Shown in pieces: positions 47,114 to 54,245 of a stretch of DNA of 55,458 nucleotides. Where the stretch lies: assembly GCA_945861515.1 (NCBI GenBank), contig CAMAVA010000004.1, forward strand, positions 1 to 55,458, written 5' to 3'. This stretch comes from Brevundimonas vancanneytii. Its GTDB lineage: Bacteria > Pseudomonadota > Alphaproteobacteria > Caulobacterales > Caulobacteraceae. The translations under genes were made by a program, and so were the position numbers. The notes beneath the pieces were generated by a model, which searched no databases, was not told the DNA's origin, and worked only from the letters and a program-made list of their open reading frames with translations. Each line of letters opens with the position of its first letter. Within the stretch, counting starts at the first letter, position 1.

Positions 47114-47775
47114 GCGCGGTCGGCCAACAACAGGGCGGCGGGCGAGCGGGCAAACTTGAGAGTGGTCACACCTGGCATCTGTTCCGGATCAAAGGCAGGG
47201 TGACCCTTTTGCTGGGGAAGCGGCCGGCTGACCCCCGCAGCATTCAGGGCCTGACCACTTCCAGCGCCCCGAAAGACAATGCGTTTGACCTTCGGCGCCG
47301 CCAATCCCAATACCCCGGCCTTTGAGCGGATCGCCGCCTCGCATTGCTGGATCGCCGCGACCAGTTCGGCAGTCTCCATTGATTGGCGCGGAGCCGTCGT
47401 GGCCTGCAATTCCATGCTCAGGCTGATCTTTGCGGCCTTGGGCGCCGTCATCTCGACCTGGGCTTCCGACTTCAGCTGGCTCAGGCTTGGCGTGAACAGG
47501 ACACGGCCATCATTGCCGATCCCGAGCGCTGTTCGAGCACCCGAGGGGCCAATCAGCGCCAGGGTCACGCCGGTCGGCCGGCGGCCATCCTGCTTCAGGT
47601 AATAGGCCATGACAAACCGGCTGCGCTGCGCCGGCGGCAGACCCAGATACATGTCCAGATAGGGATAGAGCTTCGCCAGCTTCACGGACTTCGCTTCTGC
47701 GGCGGCAGTCGTGGCGATGACGATGGGCGGCAGCAGGACCAGGGCGGTCAACACCGCGCGGCGGGTCTGGTTCAT
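47110..47775 (-). CDS. Exported protein of unknown family, paralogue A
   Basis: About 221 residues with a signal peptide (MNQTRRAVLTALVLLPPIV...AAA). It aligns by eye over its whole length with the protein at 48343-49026. Shared features are L..L..FLD.YL...PA.R (YPYLDMYLGLPPAQRSRF), YYLKQDGRRPTG, a DGRVLFTPSLSQL segment, and near the end HPAFDPEQMPG..TLKFA. I do not recognise a named family. Its stop overlaps the hydrolase start by ATGA. The upstream SCP2 gene ends at a terminator, so this gene should have its own promoter near 47790. Starts at 47787 and 47775 are both open. Confidence 0.72.
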   Translation of the reverse strand: MNQTRRAVLTALVLLPPIVIATTAAAEAKSVKLAKLYPYLDMYLGLPPAQRSRFVMAYYLKQDGRRPTGVTLALIGPSGARTALGIGNDGRVLFTPSLSQLKSEAQVEMTAPKAAKISLSMELQATTAPRQSMETAELVAAIQQCEAAIRSKAGVLGLAAPKVKRIVFRGAGSGQALNAAGVSRPLPQQKGHPAFDPEQMPGVTTLKFARSPAALLLADRA

Positions 47776-47812
47776 GATCTGTGTCATCCTCGATAGGAAC
47801 GCCCCGTCCCAT

Positions 47813-47852
47813 AAAAACAGAACGGCGCGGAAGGGTCACCCCCTCCGCGCCG
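47813..47852 (-). terminator. Intrinsic terminator of the SCP2 gene
   Basis: CGGCGCGGA pairs with TCCGCGCCG, with GGG/CCC stacked inside around a short loop. On the minus strand it is followed by TTCTGTTTTTA. It lies between the SCP2 stop (47886) and the next minus-strand gene start, separating two transcription units. Confidence 0.82.
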
Positions 47853-47885
47853 CACCGACTGGCCTCAAGAAGGCCGTCGATCCAA

Positions 47886-48194
47886 TCAGGCCATCTTGGC
47901 GAACAGGGCGCCCATCTTCGGCTGCAGCGACATGGCAAGGCCCATGTCGGACAGCTTCAGACGGCCGCTCATGAAGGCCATGGTGGCGTCCAGCTTGCCA
48001 GCGCCCATTTCCAGCAGGTCCGCCAGGGACAGGGTCATGGTCAGGTCGGCCGGCGAGTCTTCATTGGTGACCGTACCGCCATCGATGTGGATGAAGCCGT
48101 CACCCTTCAGGTCGAACTTCAGGGACTTGCCGAGGCCGGAGTCTTCTCCGACGGCAGCCTTCACGCGATCAGTGATTTCTTGCAACGTAGCCAT
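47886..48194 (-). CDS. SCP2 sterol-binding domain protein
   Basis: A 102-residue stand-alone SCP2 domain, a lipid-binding fold that carries fatty acyl or sterol-like ligands. The pattern GLGKSLKFDLKGDGFIHIDGG, then SPADLTMTLSLADLLEMGAGKLDATMAFMSGRLKLSDMGLA (read in parts) is diagnostic for SCP2: the K...MSGRLK.SGD/M-type segment. No signal peptide, so probably cytoplasmic. It lies between the two exported paralogues and ends with its own terminator, suggesting a lipid context for the neighbourhood. Confidence 0.9.
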   Translation of the reverse strand: MATLQEITDRVKAAVGEDSGLGKSLKFDLKGDGFIHIDGGTVTNEDSPADLTMTLSLADLLEMGAGKLDATMAFMSGRLKLSDMGLAMSLQPKMGALFAKMA

Positions 48195-48342
48195 GACGCT
48201 CTCCCTTTATTGCGCTGAATTCGGGGATAGCTTGGCCGGGCTCGCCGGGCAAGCGAACAGCGATCCGGGGGCCAAAAAAGTGACGGGGGCGACACCTTCC
48301 TTGAAGGCTCTGTGACAGCTGCCCTACGCTCCGGCTCCGGAC

Positions 48343-49026
48343 TCAGCCGAAAACGACTCCCGAATGCTTGGGGCCGGCAAACTCCATCCGGAGCGGAAGC
48401 TTGGCGAAGCGAAGCTTGGCTGCGGCGCCCATCAGCGATGGATTGAACGCCGGCGCCCCGTTGAACTGCGGCAGCGGCATGGCCTTGCCGTCGGCCATCA
48501 CGGCCGATCCCGAGCCCCCGCCCGGAAACGCCACCTGCACCATCTTTGGCGCCACCATGCCAAAACGCCCCGCGGCCTTCTTCACGATGGCGTTCACGTC
48601 AGTCAGGCTGGCCGCGACAATCTTGGCGTCCATTTCAAGGGTTGGACGGGCCGCCCAGACCAGACCGATCCGGACCGAATACCCTGACGAGTCCTGTCCC
48701 TCGAAAATGATCCGGGACTTTTCCGTCAGCTGACGAAGGCTGGGTTCCCGTTCGAACCGACCATCGCTGGCGATGGGCACATGGGTTCTGGTGCCGTCCT
48801 TGTCGACGATGACCGCCTTGATTCCCTGGGCGGGCTTGCCGTTCTGCGTGAGGTAGAAGGAAACCTTCAGCCGGGCGCGTTCCGCCGGCGTCATCCGCAA
48901 AAAGTTGTCCAGGAAGACAAAGACCCGAGCAACTTCGATTTCTCGTTGCGCCGCCATCACCGGGGTTGCGAACAATGGAAAGGCCGCCAGGGGGATCCTG
49001 AACAGGAACCGACGATCAACCGTCAT
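48343..49026 (-). CDS. Exported protein of unknown family, paralogue B
   Basis: A 227-residue protein with a signal peptide (MTVDRRFLFRIPLAAFPLFATPVMAA), homologous by eye to the product of 47110-47775. Shared features: FVFLDNFLRMTPAERARL, FYLTQNGKPAQG, IASDGRFEREPSLRQL, GMVAPKMVQVAFPGGGSGSAV and a C-terminal PAFNPSLMGAAAKLRFAKLP (read in parts). Mature region about 200 residues, mixed alpha/beta. I do not recognise a family. Its ATG overlaps the stop of the upstream methyltransferase gene (ATGA), so it is translationally coupled to that gene. Confidence 0.75.
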   Translation of the reverse strand: MTVDRRFLFRIPLAAFPLFATPVMAAQREIEVARVFVFLDNFLRMTPAERARLKVSFYLTQNGKPAQGIKAVIVDKDGTRTHVPIASDGRFEREPSLRQLTEKSRIIFEGQDSSGYSVRIGLVWAARPTLEMDAKIVAASLTDVNAIVKKAAGRFGMVAPKMVQVAFPGGGSGSAVMADGKAMPLPQFNGAPAFNPSLMGAAAKLRFAKLPLRMEFAGPKHSGVVFG

Positions 49027-49925
49027 TTGGGCTTCACCAGTTTCAGAGTCATCCGGTCGCTCTCTCCGACGGCGTCATACTCGGCATGATTAAAGCCTGC
49101 CTGGGGCGGCTGTCCACGCGGGGAAGAAAGCCGGGTCGGCGGAAGTGTCCATACACCGAAAGGATGGCGGCGGTCATCCTTGGGATTGGCGTTGATTTCA
49201 CTCGCAGATTCAAGCGCAAAACCCGCTTCCTTCGCCAACTGGATGGCATAGTCCTGTTGCACATAGCCATCGGCGGCGAGGGGATCCTGAACGGCGCCAG
49301 GCAGACCCCGATGCTCTTCGATCCCCAGCACGCCGCCCGGCTTCAGGGCCGCAAAGGCATCCTTGAAGGCCTTGTCGGCGATTCCCGCTGCAATCCAGTT
49401 ATGGAGGTTGCGCAGGAACAGCACCATGTCCGCTGTCCCCGCCGGCGCCACCGGGCCGCTGGAGGGACCAAAGGCCGTCACCTGGACGTCGCCATAAAGT
49501 CTGGCGTTGTCCCTGAGCTTGCGGCCATAGGCCTCGACCACTTCAGTGACGGCGGGGTCCGAAGCCTGCAGGTTGGCCGCGTAGAGTCGACCCTTGCTGG
49601 CGTCCAGATAGGGCGCGAGAATATCGGTGTACCAGCCGGCGCCCGGCCAGAACTCCACCACAGTCATTCCAGGCTTCAGCCCCCAGAAGGTCAAGCTCTC
49701 GACAGGGTGGCGATAGGGGTCGCGGGCTCGATCTGCCGCAGATCGCCAGGCTCCCGCCACCGCATCGGCGATGGTTACAATCCTGTCCGGATCGGCAGGC
49801 CCTGTTCTGTCGAGCGAGACGGCGCCTGCGGGTGGCGGGCGTTCCTTGCATGCTGCCAGGCCGAAGGCAGCGGCGATCCCGACTGCAAGGTCACGTCGGG
49901 ACAGCCCTGATTCACTCGGCGCCAT
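49023..49925 (-). CDS. Exported SAM-methyltransferase-like lipoprotein (COG4798 type)
   Basis: A 300-residue class I methyltransferase fold protein. It starts with a probable Tat-lipoprotein signal, SRRDLAVGIAAAFGLAAC, where RR precedes a lipobox LAAC, so it should be lipid-anchored outside the cytoplasm. The fold has motif I MTVVEFWPGAGWYTDILAPY, then ADMVLFLRNLHNW and ALKPGGVLGIEEHRG. The C-terminus is HPFGVWTLPPTRLS...ESDRMTLKLVKPK, typical of the COG4798 predicted methyltransferases. It is a paralogue of the gene just upstream. SAM is not normally present in the periplasm, so the activity is doubtful. The start at 49925 is one of several in-frame ATGs. Confidence 0.85.
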   Translation of the reverse strand: MAPSESGLSRRDLAVGIAAAFGLAACKERPPPAGAVSLDRTGPADPDRIVTIADAVAGAWRSAADRARDPYRHPVESLTFWGLKPGMTVVEFWPGAGWYTDILAPYLDASKGRLYAANLQASDPAVTEVVEAYGRKLRDNARLYGDVQVTAFGPSSGPVAPAGTADMVLFLRNLHNWIAAGIADKAFKDAFAALKPGGVLGIEEHRGLPGAVQDPLAADGYVQQDYAIQLAKEAGFALESASEINANPKDDRRHPFGVWTLPPTRLSSPRGQPPQAGFNHAEYDAVGESDRMTLKLVKPK

Positions 49926-50009
49926 GGCATTGATCATCCAGGTCGCCCCCGCAGACCGCACTGCCCTGGGACTTACCTTGACCGGGGGCCAAGGTCAAAA
50001 GGCCATGTC

Positions 50010-50870
50010 TCACTTCGGCTTGACGAACCGAAGTGTCATGCGGTCACTTTCCCCGATCGCGTCATAGGCGCTGCGGTCAAAGGCCGGGTTGGCCGGCTGT
50101 CCGGCCGGGGCGGTTCGCTTGACCGGCGGCAAGGTCCAGACGCCGAAGGGATGATCCTTGTCGTCGGCGGGGTTTGCGTTGATTTCGCTGGCGGCGGCCA
50201 GCTTGAAGCCTGCGCGCTCTGCGGCCGCGACGACAAAGGCGGTGGACATGTAGCCGGACGGGGCGCCGGGCGCCTGGGGAAGCGGATCAGAGCGGTGCTC
50301 CTCCACGGCAAGAACACCCCCCGGCTTCAGCACATCGTAAAAATCGGACATCACCTTGTCCAGCAAGCCGGCCGGCGACAGCCAGTTGTGGATGTTGCGC
50401 GCCGTCAGAACCAGATCAGCCGATCCAGCGGCTCCGAGACGAGCAGAGACCGGGCCGAAATTGGCGAAGCGAACCGCGCCATAGACATTCTGATCGGCAA
50501 ATCGCGCTTCAAGCGCCGCGCGGGCCTTCCGGGCGCCCTCGGAGAGCGCAGGATTGTCCAGGTCGGCCACCCCGGCTGTGTAGGTTCCTCCGGTCGCCTT
50601 GGCATAGGGGGCCAGGATTTCAGTCCAGTAGCCGCCCCCGGGGCTCACCTCGATGACCGACAGGCCGGGCCGCAACCCCCAGAAGGAAAGGCTTTCGTAG
50701 GGGTGGCGCGCCGGATCGCGGGCCTTGTTGGCCTCTGTGCGGTGCGTGCCGGCAATGGCTGCCGTCAGCGCAGCATCTGGCTTGCTGGCGACCGGCGAGG
50801 CGGCAGCGATGCCCCCAAGGGCGATGGACAGAAGGCTGCCCGCGATCAAGACCCATCGACGGTTCTGCAT
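50010..50870 (-). CDS. Exported SAM-methyltransferase-like protein (COG4798 type)
   Basis: A 286-residue paralogue of the product of 49023-49925. The start at 50870 has GAGGG nine bases upstream and gives a Sec-type signal peptide (MQNRRWVLIAGSLLSIALGGIAAASP). Shared features are RHPYESLSFWGLRPGLSVIEVSPGGGYWTEILAPY (read in parts), ADLVLTARNIHNWL, VLKPGGVLAVEEHR, EINANPADDKDHPFGVWTLPP and the ending ESDRMTLRFVKPK. The SAM-binding glycine motif SPGGGYW is intact. It lies 84 bases before the next paralogue on the same strand. Upstream is a perfect 14-bp inverted repeat (50892-50926) that falls in its leader or promoter. Confidence 0.85.
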   Translation of the reverse strand: MQNRRWVLIAGSLLSIALGGIAAASPVASKPDAALTAAIAGTHRTEANKARDPARHPYESLSFWGLRPGLSVIEVSPGGGYWTEILAPYAKATGGTYTAGVADLDNPALSEGARKARAALEARFADQNVYGAVRFANFGPVSARLGAAGSADLVLTARNIHNWLSPAGLLDKVMSDFYDVLKPGGVLAVEEHRSDPLPQAPGAPSGYMSTAFVVAAAERAGFKLAAASEINANPADDKDHPFGVWTLPPVKRTAPAGQPANPAFDRSAYDAIGESDRMTLRFVKPK

Positions 50871-50891
50871 GCTGGTTATCCCTCTGATGCT

Positions 50892-50926
50892 CGGAATGTC
50901 GCAGCAGATATGGCTGCGACATTCCG
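50892..50926. repeat. Perfect 14-bp inverted repeat between divergent genes
   Basis: CGGAATGTCGCAGC and GCTGCGACATTCCG are separated by seven bases (AGATATG). It lies 22 bases upstream of the minus-strand methyltransferase start and 11 bases before the putative heat-shock -35 element of hsp20. No T-run follows on either strand, so it is not an intrinsic terminator. It may be an operator or an RNA stem in the minus-strand leader. Confidence 0.75.
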
Positions 50927-50937
50927 GTTTGGGGAGT

Positions 50938-50966
50938 CTTGAAATCCAAAAAGCTGTTCCCACCTT
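50938..50966 (+). promoter_or_regulatory. Putative sigma-32 (RpoH) promoter of hsp20
   Basis: CTTGAA (50938-50943) and CCCACCTT (50959-50966) are separated by 15 bases. This resembles the heat-shock consensus CTTGAA-N13-17-CCCCAT, with the -10 half less exact. Transcription would begin near 50973 and give a leader of about 100 bases that contains the ROSE-like hairpin. Confidence 0.55.
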
Positions 50967-50972
50967 CTGACC

Positions 50973-51063
50973 GAGGCGCCGAATTCGGGCCTCACGGGAG
51001 CCTGACGAGACCAGATCGGTGCGTCACTTCCCGGCTATTGCAACCTTGCTTGACCAAGAAGGA
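50973..51063 (+). promoter_or_regulatory. ROSE-like RNA thermometer in the hsp20 leader
   Basis: CCTTGCTT (51044-51051) pairs with AAGAAGG (51056-51062) around a GACC loop, leaving one bulged G. This pairs the ribosome site AAGGA with the TTGCT stretch, the U(U/C)GCU motif that defines ROSE elements of alphaproteobacterial small heat-shock genes. A 5' hairpin, GAGGC/GCCTC enclosing CCGAATTCGG (50973-50993), lies at the predicted start of the transcript. Weak pairing would melt on heating and free the site for the ATG at 51075. Confidence 0.7.
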
Positions 51064-51074
51064 TGTTACTGAAA

Positions 51075-51533
51075 ATGCGAACGATCGACTTCTCTCCCCT
51101 CTACCGCTCCGTTGTCGGTTTCGACCGACTGGCCTCCCTGCTGGACGCTGCGGCCGCCCAGGACAGCACAACGGGTTATCCTCCCTACAATATCGAACGG
51201 ACCGGCGAAGACGCCTACCGCGTCGAGATCGCCGTGGCCGGCTTCCGCCCGGATGAACTGATTATCGAGGTCAAGGAAAACCTCCTGGCCGTCCAGGGCC
51301 GCAAGGCCGCCAATGACGATGCCCGGAAATTCCTGCATCGCGGCCTCGCTGAGCGGAATTTCGAGCGCCGGTTCCAGTTGGCTGACTATGTCATCGTCCA
51401 TGACGCCAATCTTGCCGATGGCCTGCTGTCGATCAGCCTCAAACGCGAACTGCCGGAGGCTCTCAAGCCGCGCACCATCAAGATCGGCGTTTCCAACGCC
51501 GCCAATTTGATTGATGCGGAAAAGGCAGCCTGA
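51075..51533 (+). CDS. Small heat-shock protein, Hsp20/IbpA type
   Basis: A 152-residue alpha-crystallin-domain chaperone that holds unfolding proteins. The N-terminus MRTIDFSPLYRSVVGFDRLASLLD is the IbpA/HspA class start. The core domain includes YPPYNIERTGEDAYRVEIAVAGF, ELIIEVKENLLAVQGRK, HRGLAERNFERRFQLADYV, and GLLSISLKRELPE (I-x-I/V-type tail LKRELPEALKPRTIKI). The start at 51075 fits the AAGGA site (51059-51063) that the thermometer hairpin covers; the ATG at 51063 overlaps that site and is unlikely. A sigma-32-like promoter and a strong terminator bound the gene. Confidence 0.95.
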   Translation: MRTIDFSPLYRSVVGFDRLASLLDAAAAQDSTTGYPPYNIERTGEDAYRVEIAVAGFRPDELIIEVKENLLAVQGRKAANDDARKFLHRGLAERNFERRFQLADYVIVHDANLADGLLSISLKRELPEALKPRTIKIGVSNAANLIDAEKAA

Positions 51534-51556
51534 GGCCTCGAACCTCGGCGATTACC

Positions 51557-51585
51557 GGGGCGGCGCGCCAGCGCCGCCCCTTTTT
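51557..51585 (+). terminator. Intrinsic terminator of hsp20
   Basis: GGGGCGGCGC pairs perfectly with GCGCCGCCCC around a GCCA loop and is followed by TTTTT. It is 23 bases after the hsp20 stop. The convergent pentapeptide-repeat gene ends immediately to its right. Confidence 0.93.
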
Positions 51586-51593
51586 CGTGTCGC

Positions 51594-52850
51594 TCAGGTT
51601 TCCATTCCGATCACGGAACTGATCTCTGCGTCCCGGAAGCTGGTCCTGAGAAGTTTTGCGCCGGTCAGGTCGGCGCCCCGCAAATCGGCGCCGTCCAGAA
51701 TCGCCGAGGTCAGATCTGCAGCCTGTGCCCGGGTATAGCGCATCCTGGCCTGGTTGAGGGTCGCTGGACTGGACCGTTCGGGCGTCAGGGGAAGCACGCC
51801 GACCAGGGAGCCGCGCAGGTCTGATTTTGTGAGATTGGCGCCCGCCAGCTTTGCGCCTCGCAGATCTGCCCCACGGAGGTCGGCGCCCCTCAGGTCCGCA
51901 CCCTCCAGATTGGCGCCCTGCAGCTGGGTCCCGGTCAGGTCCATGCCGACCAGGCAGGCGCCCCTGGCGCTCATGGCCGTCAAGCGCAAGCCCCTGAGCC
52001 TGGACCCCAGGGGACGAAGATCAGCACCATCGAACCGGGCGGGGGCTGCCCGCTTGCCACCGCTTTCGCACCAGGCCTGATTCCCGAGCGCAGCTTCCAA
52101 CCATTGCGGCGCCAGGGCGACGGCGTCGGCTGACGGAGATGCCAGAACACCCTTGAGACAGGTTCCGCTCATCTTGGCGACCGAAACGTCGACGCCGCTG
52201 ATCACGGCGCCCGAGAGGTCCGCGCCTTCCAGATTGCAGCCTGAAACCTGTGCGCCCTCCAGGTTGGCGCCGGTCAGATTGGCATCCTTGAGGTTGGCCC
52301 CCGTCAGAACAGCGCCCCGCAATGAGCAGTCCGAAAAATCCGAGGAGAAGGCAGACATCCCGTGCATCTGTGTTCCGTCGAGCGTCGCCCCGACAAACAG
52401 CACGCCGTTGGCCCCCGACGACCGGTCTTCATGGCGCAGGCCGTTTAGTCCCTTGCTGGGATGAGGAACGGCGATCTGCCCTTCTCGAAAATCGGCCTGG
52501 GTCAGGTCCGCTTGAGTCAGATTGGCGCCATGCAGGCAGACCCCGCGCAGATCCGCCCGGATCAGACTGGCCTGGATCAGATTGGCCCGGCGAAGATCCG
52601 ACCCGAACAGATTGGATCGATCAAGCCTGGTCCGGATCATCCTGGCGCCATCGAGAACAGACGCCGAAATGTCGGCATCGGAAAGATTGCGGCCCGACAG
52701 GTCCAGGCCAGACAGATCCATGAAGCGCAAGGTCGCACGTTTGCCGCCGGGCCGGCCGCTGAGCAGCCGCTCATGGCCGTCGATCAGAAGGTCCAGCTCA
52801 TTCTGGCTGATGCGCCGACGTCCGGTCAGAGGCGTTTGAGCCAATTGCAA
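51594..52850 (-). CDS. Pentapeptide-repeat protein, second of a tandem pair
   Basis: A 418-residue protein built mainly of A(D/N)LxG-type pentapeptide repeats, which form a right-handed quadrilateral beta-helix. Example: NLEGADLRGADLRGADLRGA. The N-terminal cap ELDLLIDGHERLLSGRPGGKRATLRF matches the cap of the upstream paralogue, and three repeat blocks are separated by loops near residues 125-150, 235-275 (with QAWCESGGKRAAPARFDGADLR) and 355-375. The TTG start follows GAGGAA. No signal peptide or membrane segment. Function unknown; MfpA/Qnr-like DNA mimicry or a structural role are possibilities only. It converges on the hsp20 terminator. Confidence 0.9.
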   Translation of the reverse strand: MQLAQTPLTGRRRISQNELDLLIDGHERLLSGRPGGKRATLRFMDLSGLDLSGRNLSDADISASVLDGARMIRTRLDRSNLFGSDLRRANLIQASLIRADLRGVCLHGANLTQADLTQADFREGQIAVPHPSKGLNGLRHEDRSSGANGVLFVGATLDGTQMHGMSAFSSDFSDCSLRGAVLTGANLKDANLTGANLEGAQVSGCNLEGADLSGAVISGVDVSVAKMSGTCLKGVLASPSADAVALAPQWLEAALGNQAWCESGGKRAAPARFDGADLRPLGSRLRGLRLTAMSARGACLVGMDLTGTQLQGANLEGADLRGADLRGADLRGAKLAGANLTKSDLRGSLVGVLPLTPERSSPATLNQARMRYTRAQAADLTSAILDGADLRGADLTGAKLLRTSFRDAEISSVIGMET

Positions 52851-52980
52851 GGGCAGTTCCTCAGGGGACGGGAAAACGAATCGATGGCCGAACAGGGATA
52901 CGCCAGAATTCTGGCCAATGGGTTAGCGACCGTGATTGAGCGATGCGCCTTGCCAAATCAGCCATCAGATCGAAATCGAC

Positions 52981-54240
52981 CTAGGCTGAACGCTTCCAGT
53001 CCATGCCCTTTGCGCCGTCCAGCCTGACCTCGGACAGGTCCACACCTCGAAACTGGGCGCCCGTGACATTGGCGCGTGACAGATCAGCGCCCTTGAAAAT
53101 CGCCTTGCGAAAGTCTCCGCCGGCCAGATCCGCATTCTTCAGATTGGCGCCGGTCAGATCGCAGGGCAAAAGTCTGTCAACGGACAGCAGCAGCGGCCCC
53201 ATCTGGACGTCCCGCATATCAGCGCCGGCCATGCGGGCGCCGGCAAGGCGAGCCCCCCGCAGGTCGGCTCGTCGCAGGTTGCAGGCCCGTAGATCGGCCC
53301 CGTCGAGCTGAGCGCCCTGAAGCTGCGCGCCTTCCAGGTCGAGACCGTAAAAAGTGGCCTGTCTCGCAGACAGGGCGGTCAGGTTCATCCCCTTCAGGCT
53401 GCCCAGAGCTCGCAGGTCGGCGCCATTGAAGCTGGATGGCCGGCCTTCGCCGCCGCCCGTTTCGCACCAGCGCGCATGATCCCGGATCATGACCTCGTAG
53501 GGCAGCTCCGAGACAGAGGCTCCGGAGGGCCGATCGGTCAGGACGCCCTTCATGTTGGCGTCGGAGACATTCCAGGCAAACGTCTTGGCCCCGACCAGGA
53601 TCACATCGGTCAGGTCAGCCCCGGACAGGTCGGCGCCCGACAGATCGGCGCCGGCCAGGTTGGCCCCGCTCATGGACGCCTGCTTGAGGTTCGCCCTGAC
53701 CAGTTTCGCGTCCTTGAGGATCGCGTCGGTGAAGTCCGCCTTGACCGCCACGACGCCGGACAGGCGAGACCGCTCCAGATTGGCGCCCGACAGATTTGCC
53801 CCCCGCACATCGCCAGACCTCACCCGGTGTTCGAGGATTCGATAACCCTTTGCCGCATCGGCAGCCGCCAGCACCCCTTCACGCAGGTCCGCTTCGAACA
53901 GATCGGCGCCCGAGAGATCGGCGCCGCGAAGACAGCAGCCCCGAAGATCAGCCCGGCGCAGCGACGCCTCGGTCAGGATGGCGTCCTGAAGATCGGCCCC
54001 GAAGAAGCTGGCATTGTCGAATCGCGCGCCGGCGAGATTGGCTTCCGCCAGGCAGGCGCCGGCGAAATCGGCATCGCAGAGATTGCGTCCCTTCAGGCTG
54101 AGGCCCGTCAAGTCACAAAAGCTGAAAACCGCCCGAGCACCGCCGCCCCGCCCGGACCACAGCCGATCATGGCGGGCGCAGATCAGATCGACATCCTGTT
54201 GCGTCAACCGGCGAACAGTTGACGAGGGCGCGGCGGTCAT
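52981..54240 (-). CDS. Pentapeptide-repeat protein, first of a tandem pair
   Basis: A 419-residue paralogue of the product of 51594-52850 with the same plan. The cap is QQDVDLICARHDRLWSGRGGGARAVFSF. Three repeat blocks are interrupted by loops near residues 125-150, 230-270 (DHARWCETGGGEGRPSSFNGADLR) and 345-365. Repeat runs such as ANLAGADLSGADLSGADL are near-perfect. The ATG at 54240 has AAGGAG eight bases upstream, and that site lies in a stem (54246-54264). No export signal. It follows the deaminase gene by 50 bases and precedes its paralogue by 130 bases on the same strand, so one operon is likely. Confidence 0.9.
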   Translation of the reverse strand: MTAAPSSTVRRLTQQDVDLICARHDRLWSGRGGGARAVFSFCDLTGLSLKGRNLCDADFAGACLAEANLAGARFDNASFFGADLQDAILTEASLRRADLRGCCLRGADLSGADLFEADLREGVLAAADAAKGYRILEHRVRSGDVRGANLSGANLERSRLSGVVAVKADFTDAILKDAKLVRANLKQASMSGANLAGADLSGADLSGADLTDVILVGAKTFAWNVSDANMKGVLTDRPSGASVSELPYEVMIRDHARWCETGGGEGRPSSFNGADLRALGSLKGMNLTALSARQATFYGLDLEGAQLQGAQLDGADLRACNLRRADLRGARLAGARMAGADMRDVQMGPLLLSVDRLLPCDLTGANLKNADLAGGDFRKAIFKGADLSRANVTGAQFRGVDLSEVRLDGAKGMDWKRSA

Positions 54241-54245
54241 GCGCG

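Noticed and set aside
53476-54222. Plus-strand frame with regular repeats opposite a pentapeptide-repeat gene
   Set aside because: The periodicity is imposed by the 15-base repeat of the pentapeptide gene on the other strand; the translated product has no start context or known fold.
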